Assembly (NCBI GenBank): GCA_015259125.1
Contig: JABZGR010000002.1
Span: 62,001 to 126,000 of the forward strand
DNA length: 64,000 nt
Reading direction: 5' to 3'
From: Alloprevotella tannerae
GTDB lineage: Bacteria > Bacteroidota > Bacteroidia > Bacteroidales > Bacteroidaceae
This document shows positions 34,386-43,844 of this stretch, one piece after another. The notes under the pieces are model-generated. The model was not told the DNA's origin and did not search any database. It saw nothing but the letters and a program-made list of their open reading frames with translations. Both the position numbers and the translations under genes were made by a program. Each line of letters starts with the position of its first letter. The first letter of the stretch is position 1.

Positions 34386-36020
34386 TTATTTTTTGATAAT
34401 CTTCTTACCATTAATAATGTATAGGCCGGCGGGGAGCTTTGAGAGCGGACCTTGCTGTAAGTTGCCGTTCAGATCATAAATGCGTCGTTTGCCGGCCCTT
34501 GATGCTGCGTCGGTTTCGATTTGATGGATGCCAACGGGTTCAAACTCTTCGATGTTGGGGGTAAAGTCGGCCCATTGTTCGGCTGCTTCATAGAGCGCTT
34601 TACTGCCAATGGGGACGCGTAGCGTGCAAGGCACGGCCGAAGAACCTCTGAAGAAAACAATCATACCCATCTTAATGGTCGATGGGTCGGCAACGCTGAC
34701 CGTGAGTTGTTTTAGATTTTTGCACCAGCCAAAAGCAAAATTGCCCAACTGACGCAAACCGCCGGGCAGTTTGACGTATTGTAGCGCCTGATTTTCAAAG
34801 AAGCCGAAGTTGCTGACAACTTCCAGTGATTTGGGGGCTCTGTAAAGCGTTTCTTGCTTGCCGGCCGGATACTGTAGAAGTTGGGTCTTGGCCTTGTCAT
34901 ACAAGATTCCGTCTTCAGAAACATAATTGGGGTTGGCCTCTGCTACATTTATGGTCGTAAGGCTCAAGCAATCGTGAAATGCAGATTCGCCGATCGACTC
35001 CGTTTGTGCCGGCACGCTGATCGCTTTGAGTTCGTTGCAGCGAACGAAAGCGAAAGCGCCGATCCGTTTGATCTGCTGGTGAATCATCGTCTCCTTGAGC
35101 GATTCGTTGCCGCCAAAGGCATAATCGCCGATCTCCGTAATGCTGCTCGGAATGGTAAAGCTTTCATCCGCCTTACCCGCAGGATATTGCAGCAAAATCG
35201 TCTTTGCTTTATTGTACAATATACCATCTTCGTCGACATACGCCGTATTGCCGGCCTTTACGTTGATGTGCGTGAGCTGTTTGCAGTCACTGAAGATGCC
35301 ATAACCTAATTCGTTGACACTTGCGGGAAGCGTAACCTCCTGCAATGCCTCGCAAGCGTTGAAGGCCGACTCTTCGATGGCTTGCAAACCTTCAGAAAGG
35401 TGCAGCGCTTGCAATTGGCTGCACGAGCCAAATGCATTGTCGCAAATGCGCGTCACGCCGGCCGGTATTTCGAGCGTCGTGAGTTCGGAGCAACCGCCAA
35501 AAGCCCAGCGCCCGATGGTGCGGAGCGTCGAGGGGAAATTTATTTCGCTCAACTGTGCGCACTCTTGAAAGGCAAAACCATTGATGATCTCCAAGCCTTC
35601 ATTCAGCTTGACGGTCGTCAAGTGTGAGCATTCCTCGAAAGCGCCCTCGCCGATGCTCTTCACGCTTTCGGGCAACGTGATCGATTCTAATGAAATGCAA
35701 GTCTGAAACGCAGCTTCACCGATGCGCGTCACCTTATTGGGCACGTCGACTCCAGCGATTCTGACGCAGTTGCAAAACGCATTGTTGCCGATGGCGGTAA
35801 TGCCTTCGCCAAGTTTGATGCTCGTAATGTCTTCTTTGAAGCTCGCCCAAGGCGTCTTGTCAAATTCGTAGTCGGGTATTTCGCCCGCGCCGGTGATGAC
35901 AAGTGCTTTGCTGCTTTCATTGTAGTTCCACGACAGCGATCCTGTCGTCCCACTCGTTTGCGCCGAAACTTCGACGATGCTCAGGGCCAATCCGGCCACA
36001 ACTGTAAGCACTGCTTTCAT
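34386..36020 (-). CDS. BspA-like leucine-rich-repeat surface protein with type IX-like C-terminal tail
   Basis: A 544-residue exported protein with signal peptide (MKAVLTVVAGLALSIVEVSAQ). A DUF-type strand and about fifteen LRR_5 repeats follow, each near IGEAAFQTCISLESITLPESVKSIGEGAF with the recurring I-G-(D/E)-x-A-F and L-x-x-I-x-(L/V)-P pattern, divided by two TAY/NYVSEDGILY(D/N)KAKT...LLQYPAGK segments. The C-terminus RRIYDLNGNLQQGP...GLYIINGKKIIKK matches the type IX secretion tail pattern, so it is probably exported and surface-attached. Such proteins often bind host matrix or bacterial partners; that role is inferred. Its own terminator was not found. Confidence 0.85.
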   Translation of the reverse strand: MKAVLTVVAGLALSIVEVSAQTSGTTGSLSWNYNESSKALVITGAGEIPDYEFDKTPWASFKEDITSIKLGEGITAIGNNAFCNCVRIAGVDVPNKVTRIGEAAFQTCISLESITLPESVKSIGEGAFEECSHLTTVKLNEGLEIINGFAFQECAQLSEINFPSTLRTIGRWAFGGCSELTTLEIPAGVTRICDNAFGSCSQLQALHLSEGLQAIEESAFNACEALQEVTLPASVNELGYGIFSDCKQLTHINVKAGNTAYVDEDGILYNKAKTILLQYPAGKADESFTIPSSITEIGDYAFGGNESLKETMIHQQIKRIGAFAFVRCNELKAISVPAQTESIGESAFHDCLSLTTINVAEANPNYVSEDGILYDKAKTQLLQYPAGKQETLYRAPKSLEVVSNFGFFENQALQYVKLPGGLRQLGNFAFGWCKNLKQLTVSVADPSTIKMGMIVFFRGSSAVPCTLRVPIGSKALYEAAEQWADFTPNIEEFEPVGIHQIETDAASRAGKRRIYDLNGNLQQGPLSKLPAGLYIINGKKIIKK

Positions 36021-36485
36021 AATGATGGTTTTTGTTGTGCGCTACCTACGCCTCTTGTTGTCTCATGTCTTAGTCTCTGAAGGTTAAAGGGCGTAGACAG
36101 GCAGGTTAATAAAGGGATTTTTTAGGTTTGTACTAAATTAGCGACCGTAAATATAAAGATTATCTCGATAAATGCGTGATCGATTTGTCTGTTTTAGCGA
36201 TATTTTGTGCGTCATCTTTGGCTTTAATCTAATAATTCCGACAATTATAAAGTTTTTAATCTGCAATTCATTTCTCATGTGAGCATTTGCTCTGCGCAAC
36301 GTAGGGCGGCGGCATATAGTAATAGGACGGAGGATGGATAGGATTTAGCAACTAATGCTGAAGGCGCAGATAGGAGACCAAGCGGTCTCTCTTGCTTTCG
36401 CTCGCGCTTGATGGTTGTAGAGAATGTGCCAATAATGCGCCTGCTTTTCTTTGATCATAGGATACGCAAAAGGCGTAGCCGTTTC

Positions 36486-36565
36486 GTTTGCCGGCAGCAA
36501 ACTATAGTTTGGTGGGAAGAAACGATGGTTTGCCGGCAGCAAACGATAGTTTGGCCCGAGCAAAC
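36486..36565. repeat. Family A four-unit array, locus A2
   Basis: Boxes at 36486, 36507, 36528 and 36549, exact 21-base pitch, separated by TATA, GATG and GATA. Cores: CCGGCAG, GTGGGAA, CCGGCAG, GCCCGAG. Boxes 1 and 3 are identical; box 2 ends GAAAC, an imperfect unit. Read on the minus strand its spacers run TATC, CATC, TATA, so the first two match locus A1 order (TATC, CATC). Confidence 0.92.
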
Positions 36566-36765
36566 AAAATATAGTCTTGGTGCAAAGTGGCGGCAGACGA
36601 TGATTAGCTCAGGAAAATAGGCCGTAGATGGTTGTGAATGTAGCAAGGCCGATGCGGATTCTGGTGTTCAAGAATGCCTTGCGTGATGAGCGATAAAGAA
36701 AGCCGGTGTAGGAGCGTACTGCCACGGACTCATACGATGAAAAGCGGGAGGTAAGTTTATGAAAT

Positions 36766-36815
36766 AAGGGGAAATGCCCGCCTGCCTCTTGGTTGAGGTT
36801 AGTGCATTTCCCCTT
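36766..36815 (-). terminator. Hairpin after aguB
   Basis: AAGGGGAAATGC (36766-36777) pairs perfectly with GCATTTCCCCTT (36804-36815), with an inner CCTC/GAGG stem. The minus strand continues ATTTCATAA, so the T run is weak. Confidence 0.65.
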
Positions 36816-36840
36816 GTGGTATTTTGATAGAAAGAGCGCG

Positions 36841-37734
36841 TCAATCGTCGATAAAGCGGCGCGTCAAGTCGGCGAAGGCTTCGATGCGTCGATCGCGCAG
36901 GAAGGGCCACCAACGACGCACGCATTCGCTGCGATGCAAATCCACTGTGACGACGACAACTTCTTCGTCTTGCGTAGAGGCTTGCGCGAGCAGTTCGCCT
37001 TGAGGTCCGGCTACGAAACTTGAGCCCCAGAAAGTGATACCTTTCGTCTGGCCGGAAGGATCTGCTTCGTGGCCGACGCGGTTTACGGTGATCACGGGCA
37101 GACCGTTGGCCACGGCGTGGCCGCGCTGCACGGTCGTCCACGCTTCTCTTTGGCGCGTCTGCTCGCCCGGCGTGTCGGAACTCTCGTAGCCTATCGCCGT
37201 CGGATAAATCAGGAGGTCGGCTCCCTGCAAAGCCATTAGTCGGGCGCCTTCGGGATACCATTGATCCCAGCAAACTTGCACACCTAATTTGCCAACGCTC
37301 GTCGTTATCGGGTGAAAGCCCATATCGCCCGGCGTGAAGTAGAACTTCTCATAATAAGCCGGATCGTCGGGGATGTGCATCTTGCGATACTTTCCCGCAA
37401 TCGTGCCATCCTTTTCCAAGACGACGGCCGTATTATGATACAGACCCGGTGCGCGGCGCTCAAAGAGGGATATGACGAGCACGATGCCGTGTTGTCGCGC
37501 CAGTTCGCCAAAGAATTCTGTCGACGGGCCGGGTATAGGCTCTGCCAAATCAAAGTTGTCGACATTTTCTACTTGACAGAAGTAAGGCGTATTGTGTAGT
37601 TCTTGCAGCACCACGAGTTGGGCGCCCTCTTTAGCCGCAGCGGCGATGTGTTCAGCCAGTCGTTGGCGGTTGTCATATCCGTTGGCCGAGCAGGCTTGTT
37701 GGATCAAGCCTACTTTTAGTTCGTTTTTGTTCAT
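36841..37734 (-). CDS. aguB: N-carbamoylputrescine amidase
   Basis: A 297-residue carbon-nitrogen hydrolase (nitrilase superfamily) that splits N-carbamoylputrescine to putrescine, CO2 and ammonia. The catalytic triad is visible: Glu in VVLQELHNTPYF, Lys in GKYRKMHIPDDP, and Cys in VQVCWDQWYPEGARL. Start is the ATG at 37734, which overlaps the TGA of aguA (ATGA); a reading from 37809 lies inside aguA and is rejected. The coupling to agmatine deiminase fixes the pathway: agmatine to putrescine. Last gene of the run from gtrA. Confidence 0.95.
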   Translation of the reverse strand: MNKNELKVGLIQQACSANGYDNRQRLAEHIAAAAKEGAQLVVLQELHNTPYFCQVENVDNFDLAEPIPGPSTEFFGELARQHGIVLVISLFERRAPGLYHNTAVVLEKDGTIAGKYRKMHIPDDPAYYEKFYFTPGDMGFHPITTSVGKLGVQVCWDQWYPEGARLMALQGADLLIYPTAIGYESSDTPGEQTRQREAWTTVQRGHAVANGLPVITVNRVGHEADPSGQTKGITFWGSSFVAGPQGELLAQASTQDEEVVVVTVDLHRSECVRRWWPFLRDRRIEAFADLTRRFIDD

Positions 37735-38861
37735 AAGTGTAGGATTCCTTTTGGAAATTGCATAGTGGCGCAGTGGAGAGAGCCGTGCTGCCTGATTAGC
37801 GGACGGCAATCAATGCCCACCAAGTCATATTTTGGGAAGGCTTGGTGCAAGGCTTTTTGCGCCAAATCGTCCTTAGCCGCTTGCCCATAAGTAGGGAAGA
37901 GCACGGCTTTGTTTATTACGAGGTAATTTGCATACGTTGCGGGCAAGCGTTCCCCATCTGCTTCGCACGAATCGGGTAGTGGTAGGGGAATAAGTTCGAA
38001 CGGCTCGCCGTCGGCATTCTTGAATGTTTTCAATTCTGCTTCCATCGCGCACAGATCAGCATATTGCGGGTCGCTTTCGTCGGTGCACTTGACGTAAACC
38101 AGCTTGTTTTCAGGGCAGAGTCGGGCCAAGGTGTCGATATGGCTGTCGGTGTCGTCGCCGATGAGCGCTCCGTGCGATAGCCAGAGCACGTTAGGGGCGC
38201 CAAAATAGTCTTGTAGCCTCAGCGTAATCTGCGCTTGGTCAAGGCCCGGATTGCGATTCGGATTCAGTAAGCAAGCTTTCGTGGTGAGAATCGTGCCGCA
38301 GCCGTCGCTTTCTATGCTTCCGCCCTCTAAGATGAAGTCGAGACAATCAATATAAGAGCCTTCGAGGCGGCCGCTTGCGTAGACGCCGCGGTTGATGGCG
38401 TTGTCGGCTGCTGCTTCAAACTTCCCGCCCCAGCCGTTGAAGCCAAAGTCGAGTAGTTCGGGCTTTCCCGTATCTAAAACCGAGAGAAAAGCGTGGTCGC
38501 GCGCCCACGTGTCGTTCGTGGGGCAATCTATATATATAATATTGTCTGTCGCCCGCTTCGGCAATTGCTCTTCCAGATGTCGGCGCACAGATTCCGTGTC
38601 GGGCGCAACAATCAGGAGTAGCTCACGCGTGGCAATTTCGTAGGCCAAACGTTGATAAAGTGCCGTGATTTCGGGCAGCATATAAGCCCAGTCGGTATCG
38701 GCGTGGGGCCAAGTGAGCTGCACGCCACTCTGCGGAAACCATTCCGGTGCTAACATCCGCTTGTAGCGCCCGATAGGATGCTCCATTTTCTTTCCGCGCA
38801 GGAAGTTTTCCAATTCTAAATCAGCGCGGGGCGGTGTCGGGGGTAACGTAAAAAGAGCCAT
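37731..38861 (-). CDS. aguA: Agmatine deiminase
   Basis: A 376-residue guanidino-modifying enzyme turning agmatine to N-carbamoylputrescine and ammonia. Motifs visible include EWFPQSGVQLTWPHADTDWAY, NDTWARDHAF, EGGSIESDGCGTILTT, DTDSHIDTLARL and the terminal HGSLHCATMQFP with the nucleophile Cys. The ATG at 38861 lies 22 bases after the upstream gene; a second ATG at 38786 (MEHPIGRYKRML) gives a more usual length and is preceded by GGAAAG, so the true start could be there. Stop overlaps the aguB start. Confidence 0.93.
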   Translation of the reverse strand: MALFTLPPTPPRADLELENFLRGKKMEHPIGRYKRMLAPEWFPQSGVQLTWPHADTDWAYMLPEITALYQRLAYEIATRELLLIVAPDTESVRRHLEEQLPKRATDNIIYIDCPTNDTWARDHAFLSVLDTGKPELLDFGFNGWGGKFEAAADNAINRGVYASGRLEGSYIDCLDFILEGGSIESDGCGTILTTKACLLNPNRNPGLDQAQITLRLQDYFGAPNVLWLSHGALIGDDTDSHIDTLARLCPENKLVYVKCTDESDPQYADLCAMEAELKTFKNADGEPFELIPLPLPDSCEADGERLPATYANYLVINKAVLFPTYGQAAKDDLAQKALHQAFPKYDLVGIDCRPLIRQHGSLHCATMQFPKGILHL

Positions 38862-38882
38862 ATTCGTAGGACGGCTTAAAAA

Positions 38883-40487
38883 TTAAAATGGAATCTGCGG
38901 CAACTGCTTCAGATAAGCGATGAAAGCGTCTGTCGTCGTTGGCAGTTTGGTGTTGATGAGTTGCTCTTTGGGGAAATACTTCATCGGGTAGCCATCTCCT
39001 CCTGTTGTCATAAACTCATCGGCTATCAATACAACCTTGGTGTTGTCTTTAATCTTCACTTTCTTGCCTTTCGGACTGATATACGTGATCGCTGTCACTT
39101 CGCCCTCGTCATTGCGCTTGATGGAGAGGTACGCCGACTGCATCCAACCGTAGCGTTTGTTGTGGAAGCCGAAGTTGACCAAGTCTTTCAGTTGTTTTCC
39201 TGAGATGGCGTAAGCCTTCAGTGCGTTGGCAAAGGGCAACGCTTCGCCCACCTCCAGCACACTTACGTCGCCCTTGGAAAAACCTGCGCGTATGCTGCCA
39301 AAATGACTGCATCCGACGATGACATCTTTGTCTTTCCGCCCCGCAGCATTGCGATAGGCTTCCGCAAACGAAGCGCAGACGAGCGTGCCGACTTCACTCA
39401 GGCGGTAAGAATCCGTTCTGTCGTGCGGCATGTCGCGTGTGGCTGTTGTGAGTTTGGTGCCGATGGGCACGCCGGCAGGTGTTTTCGTTGTCTGGAGCAG
39501 CGAGTCAATCTGCATTTGCAGACGTAGCGGACCGGCAGAGAGTTGGTCGCGAGATTTCAACGGGACGCGACAGATTTCCGGTTCGACATCCAAGACGCGC
39601 ATCGCAGCGGTGTCGACCGTAAACTTCATAATGCTGATATAATTGCCGTGCCACCAACCTTGCACAACGGGATATTGCGCTTTGTTGATGCGTCCGCAAA
39701 CCGGCTCGTGGCTGTGTCCGGAAAGAATCGCCTGATAGCATTTGTCGTTGATGCGCGCTAAGTTTTCCTCATCTTTATCTGTCCAAACGGGTTTGCCGCC
39801 TTTCATAATTGTTCCGATGTGTACGAGCAGCATTCGCAAGTCGGCCTCCTGCACTGCCTTGAAGCCGGGCGTTTGCGCCAAACTATCAAGAACGTGTGTA
39901 TAGTTGCCGGAGAAATGTAGCCCTACTACGTTGTTCGCCCGTATTTGTTCGGGCGCAGAAGACGCCAACAAGCCGACGAAAGCCGCTTTCAGGCTTTTCG
40001 TAGGCGAGAGCTTGATTTCCGTTGTAGCGAAAGGCTTCACATAAGGTGGAATGCGCCCGTTGCTGTCATAGACATTGCTACAAACGTAGGTGATGTCCCA
40101 ACCCCGCGGCAAGAGTGGGTCTGCGCTCCACTTTTCAGCAAGCGAGGCCTGCCCGTCATCAAATTCGTGATTGCCTAAAGCCGATATGCGAATACCTAAA
40201 TCGTTGAAAAAAACCGGCAACAATTGGCCTTGTGTAGCACGATAAAAATAACTCCCGCCGAAATTGTCGCCTGCAGCCACCGTAATATTGTAAGGATAGA
40301 CCGCTTTGAGTGAATCTAAAGTTTGCCAGATGCTTGGCGCGCCAGGAATCGCTTGACTCACGTTTTGTACAAAGGCGCCGTGAAAGTCGTTAATCGAAAA
40401 AACAGCTACCTTGATCGTACCTTTTTGTGCAAAAGTTGCGAGCGCAAGGCAGAGAGAACAGAGAAATAGTTTAAAACGCATATACAT
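38883..40487 (-). CDS. Exported bifunctional metallophosphatase / 5'-nucleotidase
   Basis: A 534-residue protein of the UshA/5'-nucleotidase family. A signal peptide (LFLCSLCLALATFAQ) is followed by a calcineurin-like metallophosphatase domain with NDFHGAF, GDNFGGS, LGNHEFDDG and SGHSHE, then a C-terminal substrate domain (about residues 330-525: GDVSVLEVGEALPFANALKAY, ADEFMTTGGDGY). It probably releases phosphate from nucleotides in the periplasm for salvage. The start could be the ATG at 40487 or the second Met at 40481. It begins four bases after fkp, so the genes are co-transcribed. Confidence 0.9.
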   Translation of the reverse strand: MYMRFKLFLCSLCLALATFAQKGTIKVAVFSINDFHGAFVQNVSQAIPGAPSIWQTLDSLKAVYPYNITVAAGDNFGGSYFYRATQGQLLPVFFNDLGIRISALGNHEFDDGQASLAEKWSADPLLPRGWDITYVCSNVYDSNGRIPPYVKPFATTEIKLSPTKSLKAAFVGLLASSAPEQIRANNVVGLHFSGNYTHVLDSLAQTPGFKAVQEADLRMLLVHIGTIMKGGKPVWTDKDEENLARINDKCYQAILSGHSHEPVCGRINKAQYPVVQGWWHGNYISIMKFTVDTAAMRVLDVEPEICRVPLKSRDQLSAGPLRLQMQIDSLLQTTKTPAGVPIGTKLTTATRDMPHDRTDSYRLSEVGTLVCASFAEAYRNAAGRKDKDVIVGCSHFGSIRAGFSKGDVSVLEVGEALPFANALKAYAISGKQLKDLVNFGFHNKRYGWMQSAYLSIKRNDEGEVTAITYISPKGKKVKIKDNTKVVLIADEFMTTGGDGYPMKYFPKEQLINTKLPTTTDAFIAYLKQLPQIPF

Positions 40488-40491
40488 TAGT

Positions 40492-43368
40492 TTATGAACG
40501 GCTGATTTGTAAGCCCTTTTCAGAAATAGATAAATCGACGAAACGCGAATTTTCCGTGAGCGGGTTCGCAGTTAGCGTGCGTCTGATGCGCATTGCCGCC
40601 TCCGGATCTTTCGCTACCATATACATAAAGCCGCCACCGCCGGCGCCGGGGAGCTTATAACCTAAGCAGAGGTCGTCGATTTGATCGGCCAAGGCCGAGA
40701 TGGCGGCGGGCGAAGTGCCTTTGTCGAGTGCTTTGTTTTGTTCCCACGTTGTTCGTACCAATCTGCCGTAGCGTTCGAAATCGCCGAGCTGAATGCTCTC
40801 AAACAATGCTGACGCGTGGGCTTTCATTTCGTCGAGCAAAGCTAAATGTTGGTTGGCATTGAGAAACATTCCGCGCACGATCTCCGCTAAAATATGCTTT
40901 GCGGTGCGTGTAATGCCTGTGTAATATAGTAAATGGCAAGCGCTATATTCCGGTGCGGTAAACAGATCCGTGGGTAGATAGCGCGCCACGGCGTTTTGGT
41001 TGAAGCCCGCTTCTGTTTGCAAGAGTTTGACGCCGCGCAATACGCCGCCATATTGGTCTTGCCAGCCGCCGCCGGTCGTTAATAATTGCTCAAGGATAAG
41101 TGTACGGTTGCAGATCTCGTTTTTATCCCAGCCCAAGCCGCAGCAATTGCTGAGTGCGCCCAAGACGGTGGACGCCAAAATCGAACTTGTGCCCAAGCCG
41201 GATCCGGCCGGAATAGCCGCAAGCAAGGTTAGTTCCAAACCACAACCGAAAGCTTCCAACTGATGGCGCAACGTCGGATACGTTTCACTGCAAAATTCAG
41301 GCAGAAAGCCACACAAGGCCAACGCTGCTTTCGGTATAGAGAAAGGATCGCCCACCGCATCATAAGTGCGTAGCGCTTCAAACGTCTCTATCGTCACCGC
41401 CGCACCCAAATCTATGGAACGGCAGCGAATAAGCGGCTCCGGGCAAGGCCTGACGTAGACTTGCAGTGGCTGTTGTCCGTTCATTTCTATGGCTACATTC
41501 ACCACGTTGCCGCCATTCATCAAACTATAAGGTGGTGTGTCCGTCCAGCCACCGGCCAGATCTATACGCACGGCAGATCGTGCCCATACAATTTGATCCG
41601 CGAAGGTCGTGCGGCGCGGCAAGCACGTTTGTTGGCGTACCTCTTCCGTCATTCCGTCACGCAAGCGTCCGAAGGCTTCCGCCGAATAGTGGTCGGCCGT
41701 GGCGCGATCAGTCGTGCGCAGCGCTTCAGAGCGAAACATCGCGTCCTGCATCAGCAATCCCGAAGGAGCATCTGCGGGTAACGCATCCGGCAGCGGCAGT
41801 TGAGCCGCCGCATATTTGGCTGCCACGTCTTTTAAATCCAATTGATAAAAGACGCTCTTGCGCCAATTTGCTGCCAGTTGGGGAAGATTTTGCTGACGTA
41901 AGCTTTCCCGTTGCGTAAAGAGGCGCTTGAGGTTGGCTTTGATCATCAAATCGTCGGCCGAGAGGCGTGGCAGGCGCAGGAAAGTAGCGCGCTCGTCGCC
42001 TTGCCCTGTAACGATCCAATGGAAGAGGCGCTCCAGTTCGTCCAAGTCGCTACTTACGGGGAATAAGTCCGCCGTTTGCAAGTCGTCCGTCTGCTTGAAA
42101 TCCGACAATGACAAGCCGCGTGCAGCCGCCCAATCGGCAAACGGCCGACCGAGATAAGTTGTTTCGTGAGCGGCCAAGTTTCCGCGAAAAGCATCATCGT
42201 AGCCATAGACGCGAAGCGCGTAATCTTTCTCTCCGATGGGTACGAAATCTATGCAGATGCCTTCCGGTAGCTTGACCTGCCATTGGTTTTGCGGAATCCC
42301 CGTAAGGATATGGTGTCGCGAGAGTTGCCAACCCGCACCGAGGTAGGCATTTTCTATCCAAATATATTCGTTGTCCGGCGTGCAAGGATTAGCCATCAAA
42401 GTGTTTTGTGTGAAGACGGAGGCCCGTTGTTTGACGCCGCGTTGCAATATTTGCCGTTGATCTTTGACGAGGGCTTGCAAGGCAATGCTTGAGGTCAGCA
42501 TATCAGGCCCTGTGCCGTAATGGTAAAACTCTCCGCCCGGCAATGGGACGATGGCCACTTTAAGTGGCGGAAGGTCAGCTTCCGGTTGCGACGGGTGAGC
42601 GCCCAAGGCGCGCCCGAAGTCGCTATATAGGTCGTAATATTGCAAGTCTTCTGCCCGCGGCACTTCGTTTGAGCCCGAGGCCTGCTGACTGCGCCGATCC
42701 GACTTCTGCGCAAGATAGGCTACGGCTCGATCCGAGAGCAACCATACGCCGACATCGATGAGCGCCATGTGCGTTTGCATCAAAGCCGCTTGCTCTTCCG
42801 TAGAAGGCTTTTGCAGCATGAAGTCGAGTTCGTCCGGCCGGTTGCGATCAATCATAAACACGCCGTGGTGCGCGATTTGTTCCGGCGAAGCCCAAAGGCC
42901 GTAGCAGATGACGTCGGCATCAGGCAAATCTTGCAAGGGCTGCGTTGTGCGGAGCAATACGTCGCCGCCGGCTATGAGTGTATGGATATGGCTTGGCGCC
43001 TTTTCCAGCATTTTTTCATAGAGTGGCACTTGCAGATCGAGGAGCGTCTGATCGATCCGTTGCCCTCTGGCCCAGCGAAACACGGGTATCGGCGTGAGCG
43101 ATTTTCCACCGGCCGCGTAAGCCGGTAGTCGCCTGCTTTGCCCACCGGCGTGGAGTAGCAGTCGCTTTTCGCGCCCCAACCAATCGGCAAAAGCCGTATC
43201 GGGCGCTTCGGCTGCGCGGCATTGCTGCAAAAGCCAAACCGTCCCGCCACCCGAGCCGAGTCTGTGGTCTTCAGGATCGGACGTGCAGAAATAAGCATCT
43301 TCAGGGAGATGCGTTAGGTTGTGAAATTGTTGAACCGGATTAGGCGGTAGCGAAAGCAACTTTTTCAT
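40492..43368 (-). CDS. fkp: Bifunctional fucokinase / GDP-fucose pyrophosphorylase
   Basis: A 958-residue enzyme converting L-fucose to GDP-L-fucose. The N-terminal half is the pyrophosphorylase, with LGSGGGTVWLL (about residues 38-48) and HAGGQSRRLPAYAAGGKSLTPIP. The C-terminal GHMP kinase half carries DLAGGWTDTPPYSLMNGG, PAGSGLGTSSILAST and KLPGAGGGGFMYMVA. This fused form is known from Bacteroides and lets the cell put fucose on surface glycans. Start is the ATG at 43368, overlapping the gtrA stop (ATGA); the longer reading to 43434 lies inside gtrA. Second gene of the gtrA-fkp-nucleotidase-aguA-aguB run. Confidence 0.95.
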   Translation of the reverse strand: MKKLLSLPPNPVQQFHNLTHLPEDAYFCTSDPEDHRLGSGGGTVWLLQQCRAAEAPDTAFADWLGREKRLLLHAGGQSRRLPAYAAGGKSLTPIPVFRWARGQRIDQTLLDLQVPLYEKMLEKAPSHIHTLIAGGDVLLRTTQPLQDLPDADVICYGLWASPEQIAHHGVFMIDRNRPDELDFMLQKPSTEEQAALMQTHMALIDVGVWLLSDRAVAYLAQKSDRRSQQASGSNEVPRAEDLQYYDLYSDFGRALGAHPSQPEADLPPLKVAIVPLPGGEFYHYGTGPDMLTSSIALQALVKDQRQILQRGVKQRASVFTQNTLMANPCTPDNEYIWIENAYLGAGWQLSRHHILTGIPQNQWQVKLPEGICIDFVPIGEKDYALRVYGYDDAFRGNLAAHETTYLGRPFADWAAARGLSLSDFKQTDDLQTADLFPVSSDLDELERLFHWIVTGQGDERATFLRLPRLSADDLMIKANLKRLFTQRESLRQQNLPQLAANWRKSVFYQLDLKDVAAKYAAAQLPLPDALPADAPSGLLMQDAMFRSEALRTTDRATADHYSAEAFGRLRDGMTEEVRQQTCLPRRTTFADQIVWARSAVRIDLAGGWTDTPPYSLMNGGNVVNVAIEMNGQQPLQVYVRPCPEPLIRCRSIDLGAAVTIETFEALRTYDAVGDPFSIPKAALALCGFLPEFCSETYPTLRHQLEAFGCGLELTLLAAIPAGSGLGTSSILASTVLGALSNCCGLGWDKNEICNRTLILEQLLTTGGGWQDQYGGVLRGVKLLQTEAGFNQNAVARYLPTDLFTAPEYSACHLLYYTGITRTAKHILAEIVRGMFLNANQHLALLDEMKAHASALFESIQLGDFERYGRLVRTTWEQNKALDKGTSPAAISALADQIDDLCLGYKLPGAGGGGFMYMVAKDPEAAMRIRRTLTANPLTENSRFVDLSISEKGLQISRS

Positions 43369-43763
43369 ACGCGCTTGTTTCTTTTGAAAGTGACCAATCT
43401 GTTGTAGAGGTAATTGAGGCCGGGATAGACGCACATTCCGATAAGGTAAGCTGCGCGCTCACTAAGGCAGAGAAGGAGCAGACGAAAGGCGACCCACTGC
43501 AAAGCCCAGCAAAGTGCGGCGCCAAAAAAGAAGACTGCGCCCTCGCGCAGGTAGCGATTTTCTCGACTACGAAAGACCCACAGCCGGTTAAACACATAGC
43601 TGTTGAGGATACCGGCAAGATAGGAGAGAAAATTGGCCGTATCCAGTCCTACGCCCACGCGGCGGAGGAGGAAGTAAGTAGCGATCGTGACCAGCGTATT
43701 CAAGATGCCGACCGCGCCGTAGCGAACGATGAGTAAGGCCTCTTCCTTTTTGTTGATTTTCAT
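43365..43763 (-). CDS. GtrA family membrane protein
   Basis: A 132-residue protein with four transmembrane segments typical of GtrA (RYGAVGILNTLVTIATYFLL at the N-terminus, then three more) and the NFLSYLAGILNSYVFNRLWVF block. GtrA-type proteins help move polyprenyl-linked sugars across the inner membrane, consistent with fkp being next. The start is the ATG at 43763, 51 bases after a good promoter box; the longer reading to 43859 contains the promoter and is rejected. Confidence 0.85.
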   Translation of the reverse strand: MKINKKEEALLIVRYGAVGILNTLVTIATYFLLRRVGVGLDTANFLSYLAGILNSYVFNRLWVFRSRENRYLREGAVFFFGAALCWALQWVAFRLLLLCLSERAAYLIGMCVYPGLNYLYNRLVTFKRNKRV

Positions 43764-43813
43764 CTGATATGTATGCCTCTTTTCCCTCTTTTTGTAGGCT
43801 AAAAATGGATAGG

Positions 43814-43844
43814 CAAAGATAAAGGAAAAAGAGGATAACGACAA
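43814..43844 (-). promoter_or_regulatory. Promoter of gtrA-fkp-nucleotidase-aguAB
   Basis: Minus-strand TTG (43842-43844), 20 bases, TATCTTTG (43814-43821), about 51 bases before the gtrA ATG. Only clear promoter of the five-gene run. Confidence 0.8.

Larger units (their letters stand above)
36021..36840. other. Non-coding interval downstream of aguB
   Basis: An 820-base stretch with family A locus A2 and the aguB terminator. Small frames are unconvincing; one 200-residue frame on the minus strand is an out-of-frame reading overlapping aguB. Confidence 0.6.

Noticed and set aside
36668..37273. 201-residue minus-strand frame overlapping aguB
   Set aside because: Arginine- and serine-rich out-of-frame shadow of aguB.
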